The notes below the pieces were generated by a model. The model was not told the DNA's origin. It made no database searches and saw nothing but the letters and a program-made list of their open reading frames with translations. From the NCBI GenBank assembly GCA_964460185.1, contig CAYWTM010000037.1:1-27064 (forward strand): 27,064 nt of DNA. Direction: 5' to 3'. This DNA comes from JAVJPJ01 sp040217295 (lineage in GTDB: Bacteria > Pseudomonadota > Alphaproteobacteria > Rhodobacterales > Rhodobacteraceae). Positions 1 to 6,788 of this stretch are shown piece by piece. Positions within the stretch are counted from its first letter, which is position 1. Each line of letters starts with the position of its first letter. The position numbers and the translations under genes are program-made.

Positions 1-55
1 CACTTGCGATGCGTCACGGGCGCGGCTGATCCAAGGACTGGCCTGCCCTGCAACG

Positions 56-90
56 AAAATGCCCCGGCGCGGACAGGCAGCCGGGGCATT
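56..90 (-). terminator. Rho-independent terminator of the F0 operon
   Basis: An 11-bp perfect stem (58-68 pairing with 80-90) encloses an 11-nt loop. On the minus strand the hairpin runs into a T-rich stretch, the complement of 51-59. It lies 25 bp past the atpF stop, so it is the natural end of the atpI-B-E-X-F transcript. I see no gene in bases 1-55. Confidence 0.8.
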
Positions 91-115
91 ATCCAGGTCG
101 AAACGGCGCCTTGGG

Positions 116-685
116 TCAGTGCAACTGGCGTTCCACGTCACCGATTGCCGCATCGATCAACTTGTTGGCATCGGCCGCTGCCATATTCTTGGCGATGCTT
201 TCGGCCGCGGCGGCGACTGCCACCTCGATCGCGCGATCGCGCACTGCTCTGACGGCCTTCTGCTCGGCGCTGCCGATCTGATCTTCGGCAGCCTGCAGGC
301 GGCGCGCGATGGATTTCTCCAGATCGGCTTTTGCCTTTTCGGCCGCCGCTTCGGCGTCGGCACGGGCTTGCGTCACGATGCGTTGCGACTGTTCGGTCAC
401 TTCACGCTGCTTGCGCTCGTACGACGCCAACAGCGTCTGTGCTTCCTCGCGCAGGGCGCGGGCTTCGTCCAGGTCGGCCTTGATACCTTCGGCGCGCTTG
501 TCCAGCAACCCGGCCAACATCGACGGCACGTTGAAGTAGAACAGGACCGCAAGGAACAAAAGGAAGCCGATCAGCACCACGTAGTCGGTGTTGAAGAACG
601 ACGTGAAGTCGTAGTAGCTGCCCTCGCCTGCGGCCAAGGCGGGCGCCGCGGTGAAGATCGCGGGAAGTGCGATGAGTTTCCGCAT
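116..685 (-). CDS. atpF: ATP synthase F0 subunit b
   Basis: This is the peripheral-stalk subunit b (189 aa) that links membrane-embedded F0 to the F1 head. An N-terminal hydrophobic, signal-like stretch (MRKLIALPAIF, ending in Ala-rich residues) is followed by a membrane helix around residues 25-47 containing TDYVVLIGFLLFLAVLFYF. A long Ala/Glu/Arg/Lys-rich coiled coil then runs to the C-terminus. The reading frame stays open upstream to 793, but that part overlaps the preceding atpX gene. The ATG at 685 begins 4 bases after the atpX TAA with a purine-rich GGGGG element in front, so I chose it. Alphaproteobacteria carry b and b' together, as here. It is the last gene of the operon. Confidence 0.93.
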   Translation of the reverse strand: MRKLIALPAIFTAAPALAAGEGSYYDFTSFFNTDYVVLIGFLLFLAVLFYFNVPSMLAGLLDKRAEGIKADLDEARALREEAQTLLASYERKQREVTEQSQRIVTQARADAEAAAEKAKADLEKSIARRLQAAEDQIGSAEQKAVRAVRDRAIEVAVAAAAESIAKNMAAADANKLIDAAIGDVERQLH

Positions 686-689
686 GGTC

Positions 690-1235
690 TTACCCCCTGA
701 CCCGAGCTGTGACGGCCTGCGCGATGGTGTCCGCATCGACGGTCTGACCGGGGGCGATGGCCCCCACGATCGCACCGGCCACGTCACGCGCAACCTCTTC
801 GACGCTGTCCATGGCGCCTGCCTGGATCTCGGCGATCCGGGTTTCGCTTTCGGCGGCCTTGGCCGAAATCTCGGCGTCGGCCTTCGCGATGGCCTCGTTC
901 AGCTGACCCTGGATCACGCCACGGGTTTCCTCGGCGATTTTCTGGGCCTCGGCGCGGGCATCGGCCAGCGCCTTGTTGTAAGCGTCTTCCGCCTCGACCG
1001 CCTGACGCTTCAGATCCTCGGCCGCGGCCAGGTCGTTGGTCAGGGTGCCCTGGCGCTCGGCCAGAACGGACGCGATCCGCGGCAACGCCACGCGGCTTAG
1101 AATGAAATAGATCGCAAGCAGGGTGACCACGAGCCAGAAGATCTGGTTCGGGAACGTGGCGAAATCCAGCTGCGGCATGCCCGGCCCCGCGCCATGCGCG
1201 GCGTCACCTGCGCTGTATGTGGCCTCTTCTGCCAT
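690..1235 (-). CDS. atpX: ATP synthase F0 subunit b' (second peripheral-stalk subunit)
   Basis: The 181-aa protein has a hydrophilic N-terminus, the b' signature PQLDFATFPNQIFWLVVTLL leading into one membrane helix (about residues 30-50), and then a long charged coiled coil. The segment SRVALPRIASVLAERQ right after the helix is typical of the b' family in photosynthetic and alphaproteobacterial ATP synthases. A strong AGGAGG ribosome site precedes the ATG. It forms a heterodimer with the atpF product and sits in the order known for the Rhodobacter capsulatus F0 operon (atpI-B-E-X-F). Some annotations name this gene atpG or atpF2. Confidence 0.93.
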   Translation of the reverse strand: MAEEATYSAGDAAHGAGPGMPQLDFATFPNQIFWLVVTLLAIYFILSRVALPRIASVLAERQGTLTNDLAAAEDLKRQAVEAEDAYNKALADARAEAQKIAEETRGVIQGQLNEAIAKADAEISAKAAESETRIAEIQAGAMDSVEEVARDVAGAIVGAIAPGQTVDADTIAQAVTARVRG

Positions 1236-1319
1236 GGGTGTCCTCCTGAAACCGGGTACATCGGAACCCCTGGCTGGCAGGGGCCCCGAACGTAAGGATG
1301 GTTCTTCGCGTCTGGTGTT

Positions 1320-1556
1320 TTAGACAGCGAACATCAGCAGCAGCGCGACGAGGAAGGCGAAGATGCCCAGAGCCTCGGCGAACGCGATGCCGATGAAGAG
1401 AGTTGCGGTCTGGCCGGCAGCCGCAGAGGGGTTGCGCAGGGCACCGGCGAGGAAGTTGCCAGCAACGTGGCCCACACCGATTGCAGCGGCGCCGGAACCG
1501 ATTGCGGCCAGGCCTGCGCCGATGAATTGACCCATTTGTGCGATATCGCCTTCCAT
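1320..1556 (-). CDS. atpE: ATP synthase F0 subunit c (proteolipid ring)
   Basis: This 78-aa hairpin of two membrane helices assembles into the proton-driven c-ring. Helix 1 carries the Gly/Ala-rich packing motif (residues about 13-29, GAGLAAIGSGAAAIGVG). The polar loop has the conserved R41-N42-P43, and helix 2 carries the proton-binding carboxylate E61 in the context AFAEALGIF. A glutamate with no sodium-type ligand set in view suggests a proton-coupled ring. The ribosome site AAGGAG lies ahead of the ATG. It sits between atpB and atpX, the usual place. Confidence 0.97.
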   Translation of the reverse strand: MEGDIAQMGQFIGAGLAAIGSGAAAIGVGHVAGNFLAGALRNPSAAAGQTATLFIGIAFAEALGIFAFLVALLLMFAV

Positions 1557-1631
1557 GATGGTATCTCCTTACGTTGGAAGTTCTAGAATTCAGGACCGGT
1601 CAGGTGCGCCCGTCGGGACGCCCCGTCGCCG

Positions 1632-2495
1632 TCAGTGATGCGGATGAAGCGCGTCCTTGAGATAGACGCAGGTGAGAATGGTGAAGACGTAGGCCTGAAT
1701 GGCCGACACCAGCACCTCGAGCGCGTAGATCGCAACGATGCCAAGGATCGGTGCAACGGCGGCAAGTCCAAGAGCGCTGGCAAAGCCCGCGAAGACCTTG
1801 AGAACCGCGTGACCCGCCATGACGTTGCCCGCCAGACGAATGGAGTGGCTGACCGGACGCACGAAGTACGAGATCAGTTCGATGATCGCCAGGATCGGGC
1901 GCAGCGCCAGCGGTGCCGAAGACACCCAGAACAGGCTCAGGAAACCGGCACCGTTCTTGACGAAACCCAAGATCGTCACCGTCAGGAACACGCCCATCGC
2001 CAGCACGATGGTCACCGCGATATGCGACGTCGTCGTGAAGCTTCGCGGGATCAGGCCCAGGAAGTTGGCGAACAGGATGAACAGGAACACCGTGAAGATG
2101 TAAGGGAAATACGGCAGCGCGTCCTTGCCGGCCACATCTTCCACCATCTTGCGCACGAAGCCGTAGACCAGTTCGGCCATCGATTGGGCGCGGGTCGGAA
2201 CGACAGCGCGCCCCTTGGTGCCCATGACCATCAGCGCGGTGATCGCGGCGATCGCAAGGGCCATCCACAAGGTCGCGTTGGTGGGCGTGTACCATTCGAT
2301 CGAGCCAGCGCCGAACAACGGCTTGATCTCGAACTGGTCCATCGGGTGGATCGACAGGTAGTTGCCGTCCGAAGGCACGTAATCGTCGACATAGCCGATG
2401 AAGAACAGAACCGCGGCAATCGCGATCAGGACGAATGCGATCATGCGTCCGTTGCCCTTGGGTGCGTCTGAGGTGTTGGTGCTCTCGCTTGCCAC
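1632..2495 (-). CDS. atpB: ATP synthase F0 subunit a
   Basis: The proton-channel stator subunit has 287 aa from a GTG start. The family signature SHSIRLAGNVMAGH contains the essential channel arginine, R220 here. Several membrane helices follow the conserved HPMDQF-KPLFG entry segment, and there is an extra N-terminal hydrophobic helix (about residues 18-36). The frame is open upstream to 2633, but that overlaps atpI. The GTG at 2495 lies 14 bases after the atpI stop with AAGGGA in front. A later ATG at 2444 would trim 17 residues and cannot be excluded. It is co-transcribed with atpI and atpE. Confidence 0.93.
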   Translation of the reverse strand: MASESTNTSDAPKGNGRMIAFVLIAIAAVLFFIGYVDDYVPSDGNYLSIHPMDQFEIKPLFGAGSIEWYTPTNATLWMALAIAAITALMVMGTKGRAVVPTRAQSMAELVYGFVRKMVEDVAGKDALPYFPYIFTVFLFILFANFLGLIPRSFTTTSHIAVTIVLAMGVFLTVTILGFVKNGAGFLSLFWVSSAPLALRPILAIIELISYFVRPVSHSIRLAGNVMAGHAVLKVFAGFASALGLAAVAPILGIVAIYALEVLVSAIQAYVFTILTCVYLKDALHPHH

Positions 2496-2509
2496 GCCTT
2501 TGTCCCTTC

Positions 2510-2842
2510 TCAGTCCTCTGGAGCGGCGGGCTTCGCCGCCTCCATGTTCTTTCGCTGGATTTCGTTGGCGGATCGGATCATCGTTTTGATCCCGGCCACG
2601 AAACCCAAAATAACAAACACGACCATCAGCCACGGTGTGGTGCCAAACACTGCATCCAGACCAAAGCCTATGCCGAAACCGATGCCCAGACCGGCCACCA
2701 GCTCTATCACCATCCGCCAGGCAAGATGTGCCTGGGAATAATGCTCTTCCATGTGGGGTCTGGCCGCCTCGTGCATGCCCTTGGCCGCAGCGATCCGGGC
2801 CTCCAGAGCCTTCAAGCGCTCTTCGTCGGTCTGGCCAGTCAT
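2510..2842 (-). CDS. atpI: F0F1 ATP synthase assembly protein I (AtpI)
   Basis: This is a 110-aa small membrane protein at the head of the F0 operon. The N-terminal half is a charged helix (residues 1-35) and is followed by two hydrophobic segments (about 42-66 and 70-88). These contain a Gly-rich LVAGLGIGFGIGFGLD run and end in a Lys/Ala-rich tail. AtpI/AtpZ-type proteins help c-ring assembly or ion supply. The sequence is poorly conserved, so the call leans on the two-helix shape and the position. A promoter is visible upstream at 2874-2902. Confidence 0.88.
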   Translation of the reverse strand: MTGQTDEERLKALEARIAAAKGMHEAARPHMEEHYSQAHLAWRMVIELVAGLGIGFGIGFGLDAVFGTTPWLMVVFVILGFVAGIKTMIRSANEIQRKNMEAAKPAAPED

Positions 2843-2873
2843 GACTGCGACACCCCCTTAGGAAGTCGGGCGG

Positions 2874-2902
2874 ACGCTATGCCGGGCACGCCACAGAGTC
2901 AA
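2874..2902 (-). promoter_or_regulatory. Promoter of the atpI-B-E-X-F operon
   Basis: On the minus strand TTGACT (2902-2897) is followed after exactly 17 bases by TAGCGT (2879-2874). This fits the TTGAC / TAnnnT pattern of housekeeping promoters in this family. The predicted start is about 2867, giving a short leader of about 25 bases to atpI. Confidence 0.6.
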
Positions 2903-3026
2903 CGCACGCTGCGCGCCTGAAAAATCCTCCTAATATCATGATTTCACGAAGTTTTATTCAGGTGCGACAAATGCTACAACGCCGGTGGATCACGCCACTG
3001 CCCCGCAATACCGCAATTTGGCATAT

Positions 3027-3048
3027 TCAACCAATCGGTTGACGATTG
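3027..3048. promoter_or_regulatory. Probable ArsR operator: two overlapping dyads
   Basis: TCAACC-AATC-GGTTGA (3027-3042) is a perfect 6-4-6 inverted repeat. CAATCG-GTTGA-CGATTG (3032-3048) is a second perfect 6-5-6 inverted repeat sharing its centre. They lie 26 bp before the ArsR-type gene, where autorepressor sites of this family usually sit. That the gene's own product binds here is inference. Confidence 0.6.
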
Positions 3049-3073
3049 CGCGGGCACACGGCAAGCACCTGCC

Positions 3074-3421
3074 ATGTCCACGGAACTCGACACCATCTTT
3101 GCAGCCCTCGCCGATCCGACGCGGCGGCGGATCCTGTCGATGCTCCTGGAAGACGACATGGCCGTTACCGACGTGGCCGAGCCGTTCGAGATGTCGCTGG
3201 CCGCGATCTCCAAGCATCTGGCGATCCTGGCGACCGCCGGCTTGATCACGCAAGAAAAGCGGGGGCGGGTAAAGTGGTGCAAACTGGAGCCTGACGCGAT
3301 GCGCGGCGCAAGCGTCTGGATGCAGGGGTTCGGGCAGTTCGATCCGGTGAACCTGGACGACCTGGAGACCTGGCTTCGGCAGATCGGCCTGTCTGGCGAC
3401 GATACCACGCCCTCGGCCTGA
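3074..3421 (+). CDS. ArsR/SmtB-family winged-helix transcriptional regulator
   Basis: The 115-aa repressor-type protein opens with the family signature IFAALADPTRRRILSML (residues about 8-24). A helix-turn-helix follows in VTDVAEPFEMSLAAISKHLAIL, then the wing LITQEKRGRVKWCKL. The metal-binding ELCVCDL motif of arsenic sensors is absent and only one cysteine (in the wing) is present, so it probably does not sense arsenic or zinc through the classic sites. It resembles the non-metal SdpR-like branch, which often pairs with an SRPBCC-domain protein, but no such partner is next to it. The double dyad just upstream suggests autoregulation. No clear Shine-Dalgarno is visible. Confidence 0.85.
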   Translation: MSTELDTIFAALADPTRRRILSMLLEDDMAVTDVAEPFEMSLAAISKHLAILATAGLITQEKRGRVKWCKLEPDAMRGASVWMQGFGQFDPVNLDDLETWLRQIGLSGDDTTPSA

Positions 3422-3454
3422 CGCGGCATCGGGCTATCGGGGTGCGCGCGGCAT

Positions 3455-4360
3455 TCAATCCTTGAGCAACAAGATCAGTGCCGCGATGGTCAGCCCGACA
3501 CCGGCCAACACGAACAACGGCGGCAGCGGCTGGCCAAGCGCCATTTCCCAGATCAACACCCATGACGGGGTCAGGTATGTGTAGGCCATGACCTTGGACG
3601 ACGGCAGGCGCATGGTGGCAAACTGCGTCAGGAAAACGGTCAGCGCCGACGCGATGACGGCGACATAGCCCAGCGTGAGCCAGACCAGCGGGCGCAGCGC
3701 GCCCCAATCCGTCGCCACCAGGTCGCCCCAGCCATACACGCCAATGATCAATGCCGTGGCCGCCAGCGTCCAGAAGGTGAACACCAGCAGAGGTTCCCCC
3801 CGGTTCAGCTTGCGCACCATCGGCGTATAGGCCGCATGCGCCACGCAGCCCCAGAAATAGATCGCCTCGCCCACCCCCACCTCGAAGGCCAGAAAGGCCG
3901 AGATATCAGCGCGAAAGATCACCCACAAGGCACCCATGGCCCCCAGCATCAGCGCCAGGGCGATCCGCCCGCCCATGCGTTGACGCAGCAAGAGCCAGCC
4001 GAACCCGGCGCTCAGCACCGGGGTCAGGGTAAAGACGGCGGCCGCCGATACCGGAGGGGCCGTTTTCAGGCCCTCGAACATGGATACGAAATATATGGCA
4101 AACAGCGCGCCCAGAATGCCGTAGCGCCATGGCGCGACCAGGGCCGATACCGCCGCGCCCACGCCGCCACGCAGGACGATCAGGATCCCCATCAATGTCG
4201 CAGCAGTGGCAAACCGCACGGCGTTCAGCGCCGCGGGCGCAATTTCGTTCGCCACCTGGGCACCCAGCGAAAAGGAACCGGCAACCAGGGCGGAAAAGGC
4301 CAGCATGGCCAGATGGCCTTGCCGTCCGCTTGGGTTCGGGGCCTGTGCCGCGTGGATCAC
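3455..4360 (-). CDS. DMT-superfamily (EamA-type) membrane transporter
   Basis: The 301-aa protein has about ten hydrophobic helices arranged as two EamA repeats, each about 140 aa. The first begins near MLAFSALVAGSFSLGAQV and the second near EVGVGEAIYFWGCVAHAAY. Such permeases commonly export amino acids, metabolites or drugs; the substrate cannot be read from sequence. I start it at the GTG at 4360, whose last two bases are shared with the TGA of the LysR gene (GTGA overlap). This implies translational coupling and gives the family's usual length. The frame is open further upstream only within the LysR gene. It is convergent with the ArsR gene. Confidence 0.85.
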   Translation of the reverse strand: MIHAAQAPNPSGRQGHLAMLAFSALVAGSFSLGAQVANEIAPAALNAVRFATAATLMGILIVLRGGVGAAVSALVAPWRYGILGALFAIYFVSMFEGLKTAPPVSAAAVFTLTPVLSAGFGWLLLRQRMGGRIALALMLGAMGALWVIFRADISAFLAFEVGVGEAIYFWGCVAHAAYTPMVRKLNRGEPLLVFTFWTLAATALIIGVYGWGDLVATDWGALRPLVWLTLGYVAVIASALTVFLTQFATMRLPSSKVMAYTYLTPSWVLIWEMALGQPLPPLFVLAGVGLTIAALILLLKD

Positions 4361-5247
4361 TGTGCCGAAACCGGCCAGGTCTTTACCTGTTCCTTGAGAA
4401 ACCGGACAAAAGTCTGAACCTTTGCCGTGCGGTGCAGGTCCATATGGGTAACCAGCCAGATCTTGGCGGACCAATCCTCCAGTGGCGGCAGAACCTCGAC
4501 CAGGTCTTCGGTGCCCTGGTGATCCCAGCCGGCCACGAACCCGATGCCGATGCCCGCCAGGGCCGCCTCCTTGATGGCCGACATCGATGTGGCCCGGAAA
4601 TAGATCGAACTCAGCGGAACATTTTCGTTGAGCCAGCGGAAATAAGGCGCGCGCGGCGTGTCTTCGGTGGCGCCGATGAAACGGTGCTCTTCGACACCCT
4701 TGTCGGCAAGGGTGCCGTATTGTTCGACATACTCGCGGCTCGCGACCAGCCGCAGGGTCTGGTTGAAGAATGGCTGCACGATATTGTCCGGCTGATCAGG
4801 CAGCTTGCCCGCCCTGATCGCGACATGGGCTTCGCCATATTCGAGGCGAAACAGCCGCGCATCGGTCACCAGTCGCACCCTGAGATCCGTATGCCGTTTC
4901 TGAAAGATCGCGATAGAGGGCACCAGCAGCGGGCTGAGCGAGTCCAGCGAGGTCACGATGAGTTCCCCCGTCACCTCGTCGCCGCGGCCCTTTATGCGGC
5001 CCGCAAGTTGCGTGAACTGATCATCGGCCTGACCAGCAACATTCAGCAGATCCTGCCCGGCTTCGGTCGCCGTGTAGCCGCGTGCATGGCGCTGGAAAAG
5101 CTTGGCGCCAAGGCGGGCTTCGAGGGCGTCGATGTGACGGATCACCGTCGCGTGGTGCACGCCCAATTGATCGGCCGCACCAGACACCGTCCCCACACGC
5201 GCCACCTGAAAGGCCGTTCGGATCTCATCCCAATGGTCAAAGGACAT
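4357..5247 (-). CDS. LysR-family transcriptional regulator
   Basis: The 296-aa protein begins with a winged helix-turn-helix (residues about 6-64: AFQVARVGTVSGAADQLGVH, HHATVIRHIDALEARLG). A linker helix and a periplasmic-binding-protein-like effector domain (about 92-290) follow. It is divergent from the azoreductase across 114 bp and overlaps the downstream exporter by four bases. This is the standard layout for a LysR regulator controlling one or both neighbours, perhaps in response to a quinone, azo or electrophilic compound. The ligand is unknown. Confidence 0.9.
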   Translation of the reverse strand: MSFDHWDEIRTAFQVARVGTVSGAADQLGVHHATVIRHIDALEARLGAKLFQRHARGYTATEAGQDLLNVAGQADDQFTQLAGRIKGRGDEVTGELIVTSLDSLSPLLVPSIAIFQKRHTDLRVRLVTDARLFRLEYGEAHVAIRAGKLPDQPDNIVQPFFNQTLRLVASREYVEQYGTLADKGVEEHRFIGATEDTPRAPYFRWLNENVPLSSIYFRATSMSAIKEAALAGIGIGFVAGWDHQGTEDLVEVLPPLEDWSAKIWLVTHMDLHRTAKVQTFVRFLKEQVKTWPVSAQ

Positions 5248-5361
5248 TTCTGTGCACTCCTACACATAACGGCTTCACTTTGGGCAGATTGTGTTTGTTT
5301 TCGCAAGAACCAATCTTTGTCGGACAACAAAATCCTCCTCTCCCCGAACAGGACCCGAACC
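5248..5361. promoter_or_regulatory. Divergent lysR / azoR control region
   Basis: This 114-bp spacer separates two divergent start codons. It is more AT-rich than its surroundings and holds a perfect 11-bp dyad TTGTC-G-GACAA at 5317-5327, 35 bp before azoR. A LysR binding site is expected here, and this dyad is one candidate. I could not place convincing -35 and -10 boxes for either gene. Confidence 0.45.
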
Positions 5362-5952
5362 ATGACACATGCTATCCTGCGCATCGACGCTTCTGCCCGC
5401 CGCACCGGCTCGGTCTCTCGTGACCTTGCGGACAAGATCATCGCCCGTTTCGGCGACGACATCACCGTCACTACCCGCGACCTGGCCAATGGTCTGCCGT
5501 TGATCGACGAAGAATGGGTGGGCGCGAATTTCACCCCTGCGGACGCCCGCTCGGATGACCAAAAGGCAAAGCTTGCCCTGTCCGACGACCTGGTCGCGGA
5601 ACTGAAGGCCGCCGATACGATCGTCATCGGCCTGCCGATCTACAATTTCGGTGTGCCCGCAGCCCTCAAGGCCTGGGTAGACCAGGTGGCCCGCGCCGGC
5701 GTGACCTTCCAGTATTCGGAATACGGCCCCAAAGGGCTGCTGGACGGAAAGCGCGCGATCGTGGTCGTCGCCTCGGGCGGCACCGAAGCCGGTTCCGACA
5801 TCGACTTTGCCACCGGCTACATCCGGCACGTCCTGGCCTTCATCGGGATCACCGAGGTCGATTTCGTCGCCGCCGATCGCATGATGATCGACGCTGACGC
5901 AACGCTGAAATCCGCGAATGCGCAGGTCGAAGCCCTGACGATCGCGGCCTGA
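5362..5952 (+). CDS. azoR: FMN-dependent NADH-azoreductase / quinone reductase
   Basis: The 196-aa flavodoxin-like protein carries out two-electron reduction of quinones and azo compounds using NADH. The N-terminal strand and phosphate loop (ILRIDASARRTGSVSRDL, residues 5-22) bind FMN phosphate. PIYNFGVPAALKAWVDQVAR (92-111) is the family signature around the isoalloxazine ring, followed by VVVASGG (134-140). The frame is open far upstream to 4129, but that part only mirrors the LysR and exporter genes. The ATG at 5362 matches the family N-terminus. A weak AGGA lies 9 bases ahead. Probable control is by the divergent LysR regulator. Confidence 0.92.
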   Translation: MTHAILRIDASARRTGSVSRDLADKIIARFGDDITVTTRDLANGLPLIDEEWVGANFTPADARSDDQKAKLALSDDLVAELKAADTIVIGLPIYNFGVPAALKAWVDQVARAGVTFQYSEYGPKGLLDGKRAIVVVASGGTEAGSDIDFATGYIRHVLAFIGITEVDFVAADRMMIDADATLKSANAQVEALTIAA

Positions 5953-5976
5953 TCGCCGCACCCGGACCAGATCCCG

Positions 5977-6012
5977 AAAACAGCCCCCGGCCCCATGGCC
6001 GGGGGCTGTTTT
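5977..6012. terminator. Bidirectional terminator after azoR
   Basis: A perfect 16-bp stem (5977-5992 with 5997-6012) around a 4-nt CCAT loop carries an A4 run on one side and a T4 run on the other. It lies 24 bp past the azoR stop and is the strongest hairpin in the window. Confidence 0.9.
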
Positions 6013-6084
6013 CGGTCCGGCATCACGCATTTCTGAACGGCCAGACACTGCGCGCGGGAACACCGGTTGTGCTATCCTTGCTTC

Positions 6085-6606
6085 ATGCTCAAGATCGCCT
6101 TTGCACTTGCACTGCTGCCATTGAACGCCGCGGCGCAAAGCTGTGTCGTGGATTTCACGATCCGCGTGACGCAGGGCGTGGGCCCGATCACCCCCGGACA
6201 AGAGATCTCCGGGCAGGCGGACTACACGCCCAACGGTCGCAGTTTCCGCCAGGAAGGCGGATCGACGGCCCATTTTGCGAGCGGTGAAATGCGGCTTGGC
6301 GACACTATTCGGGGCCCAATCTGGACCCTTGTCACCACATCGCGCGGCCATGCGGCAGACCTGGTCGCGATCTATGCCCGCCAGGTCGAAGGTTTTGATT
6401 TTGCCGGCCAGTCCTACCGTGGTCCGATGGTCATATCATTGTTTGGCGTCCCCGGCGCCCGTCCAGACACCGCCCCTCCCACAACCCAGGAGGAATGGGA
6501 CAGAATGGATGTGCGCCGCGCGTTCGCGTTGCATAGCGATGGCATGGACATGTTGGCCGGCACCATTACGCAGTTGACCGCGACCTGCAGTCGAGCCCGG
6601 AATTGA
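6085..6606 (+). CDS. Secreted protein of unknown function
   Basis: I do not recognise this 173-aa protein. It opens with a clear signal peptide (MLKIAFALALLPLNAAAQ) with probable cleavage after AAA-Q or nearby. The mature part is mostly beta-like, rich in Gly, Thr and Asp, with only two cysteines: C20 right after the signal and C168 near the end. They could form a disulfide in the periplasm. A TTG at 6067 would add six residues, but the ATG at 6085 gives the better signal peptide. It stands alone between the azoR terminator and the ffh promoter, which overlaps its stop codon. Confidence 0.7.
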   Translation: MLKIAFALALLPLNAAAQSCVVDFTIRVTQGVGPITPGQEISGQADYTPNGRSFRQEGGSTAHFASGEMRLGDTIRGPIWTLVTTSRGHAADLVAIYARQVEGFDFAGQSYRGPMVISLFGVPGARPDTAPPTTQEEWDRMDVRRAFALHSDGMDMLAGTITQLTATCSRARN

Positions 6607-6631
6607 CAGCGCCCGTGAATCCGCCTAGACG
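6603..6631 (+). promoter_or_regulatory. Probable ffh promoter
   Basis: A perfect TTGACA (6603-6608) is followed after 17 bases by TAGACG (6626-6631), overlapping the stop codon of the secreted-protein gene. Transcription would start near 6638 and give a leader of about 150 nt before ffh. The -35 is strong; the -10 keeps only the first TA. Confidence 0.5.
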
Positions 6632-6637
6632 GCCCTC

Positions 6638-6788
6638 CTAATAACCGGAAAGCGCCAGCTTCCCGGTCCGGCGCGTGTCGCAGGATCGCCCCCCGTCAGC
6701 GAGGTTTCGCCCACGGGGGCCTTGGTGCATTTCCGCAGGCCCCTTACCTATCGGGGCAACCGAGACCGACGAAGGGGGCCCGTGCCCG
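6638..6788 (+). promoter_or_regulatory. Structured ffh 5' leader with alternative hairpins
   Basis: Three pairings compete for the same bases. (1) CCCCCGT at 6690-6696 pairs with ACGGGGG at 6713-6719, with an inner GCGA/TCGC stem at 6699-6710. (2) The same G-run continued as GGGGCCT pairs with AGGCCCC about 14 bases downstream. (3) GGCCCCTT pairs with AAGGGGGCC close to the ATG, with one bulged base. No T-run follows any of them. Whether this is regulatory is unproven; it does not carry the conserved loop of the 4.5S SRP RNA. Confidence 0.4.

Noticed and set aside
3422..3454. Terminator between the convergent ArsR and exporter genes
   Set aside because: The 33-bp gap has no convincing stem or T-run.
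4129..5361. A long in-frame extension upstream of azoR giving a 607-residue protein
   Set aside because: The extra part lies antisense to the LysR and exporter genes, contains no domain, and the family N-terminus begins exactly at 5362.
6607..6788. 4.5S SRP RNA gene upstream of ffh
   Set aside because: The position is tempting and the region is structured, but the conserved GGAA-type tetraloop and AGCAGC internal-loop sequence of SRP RNA are absent.
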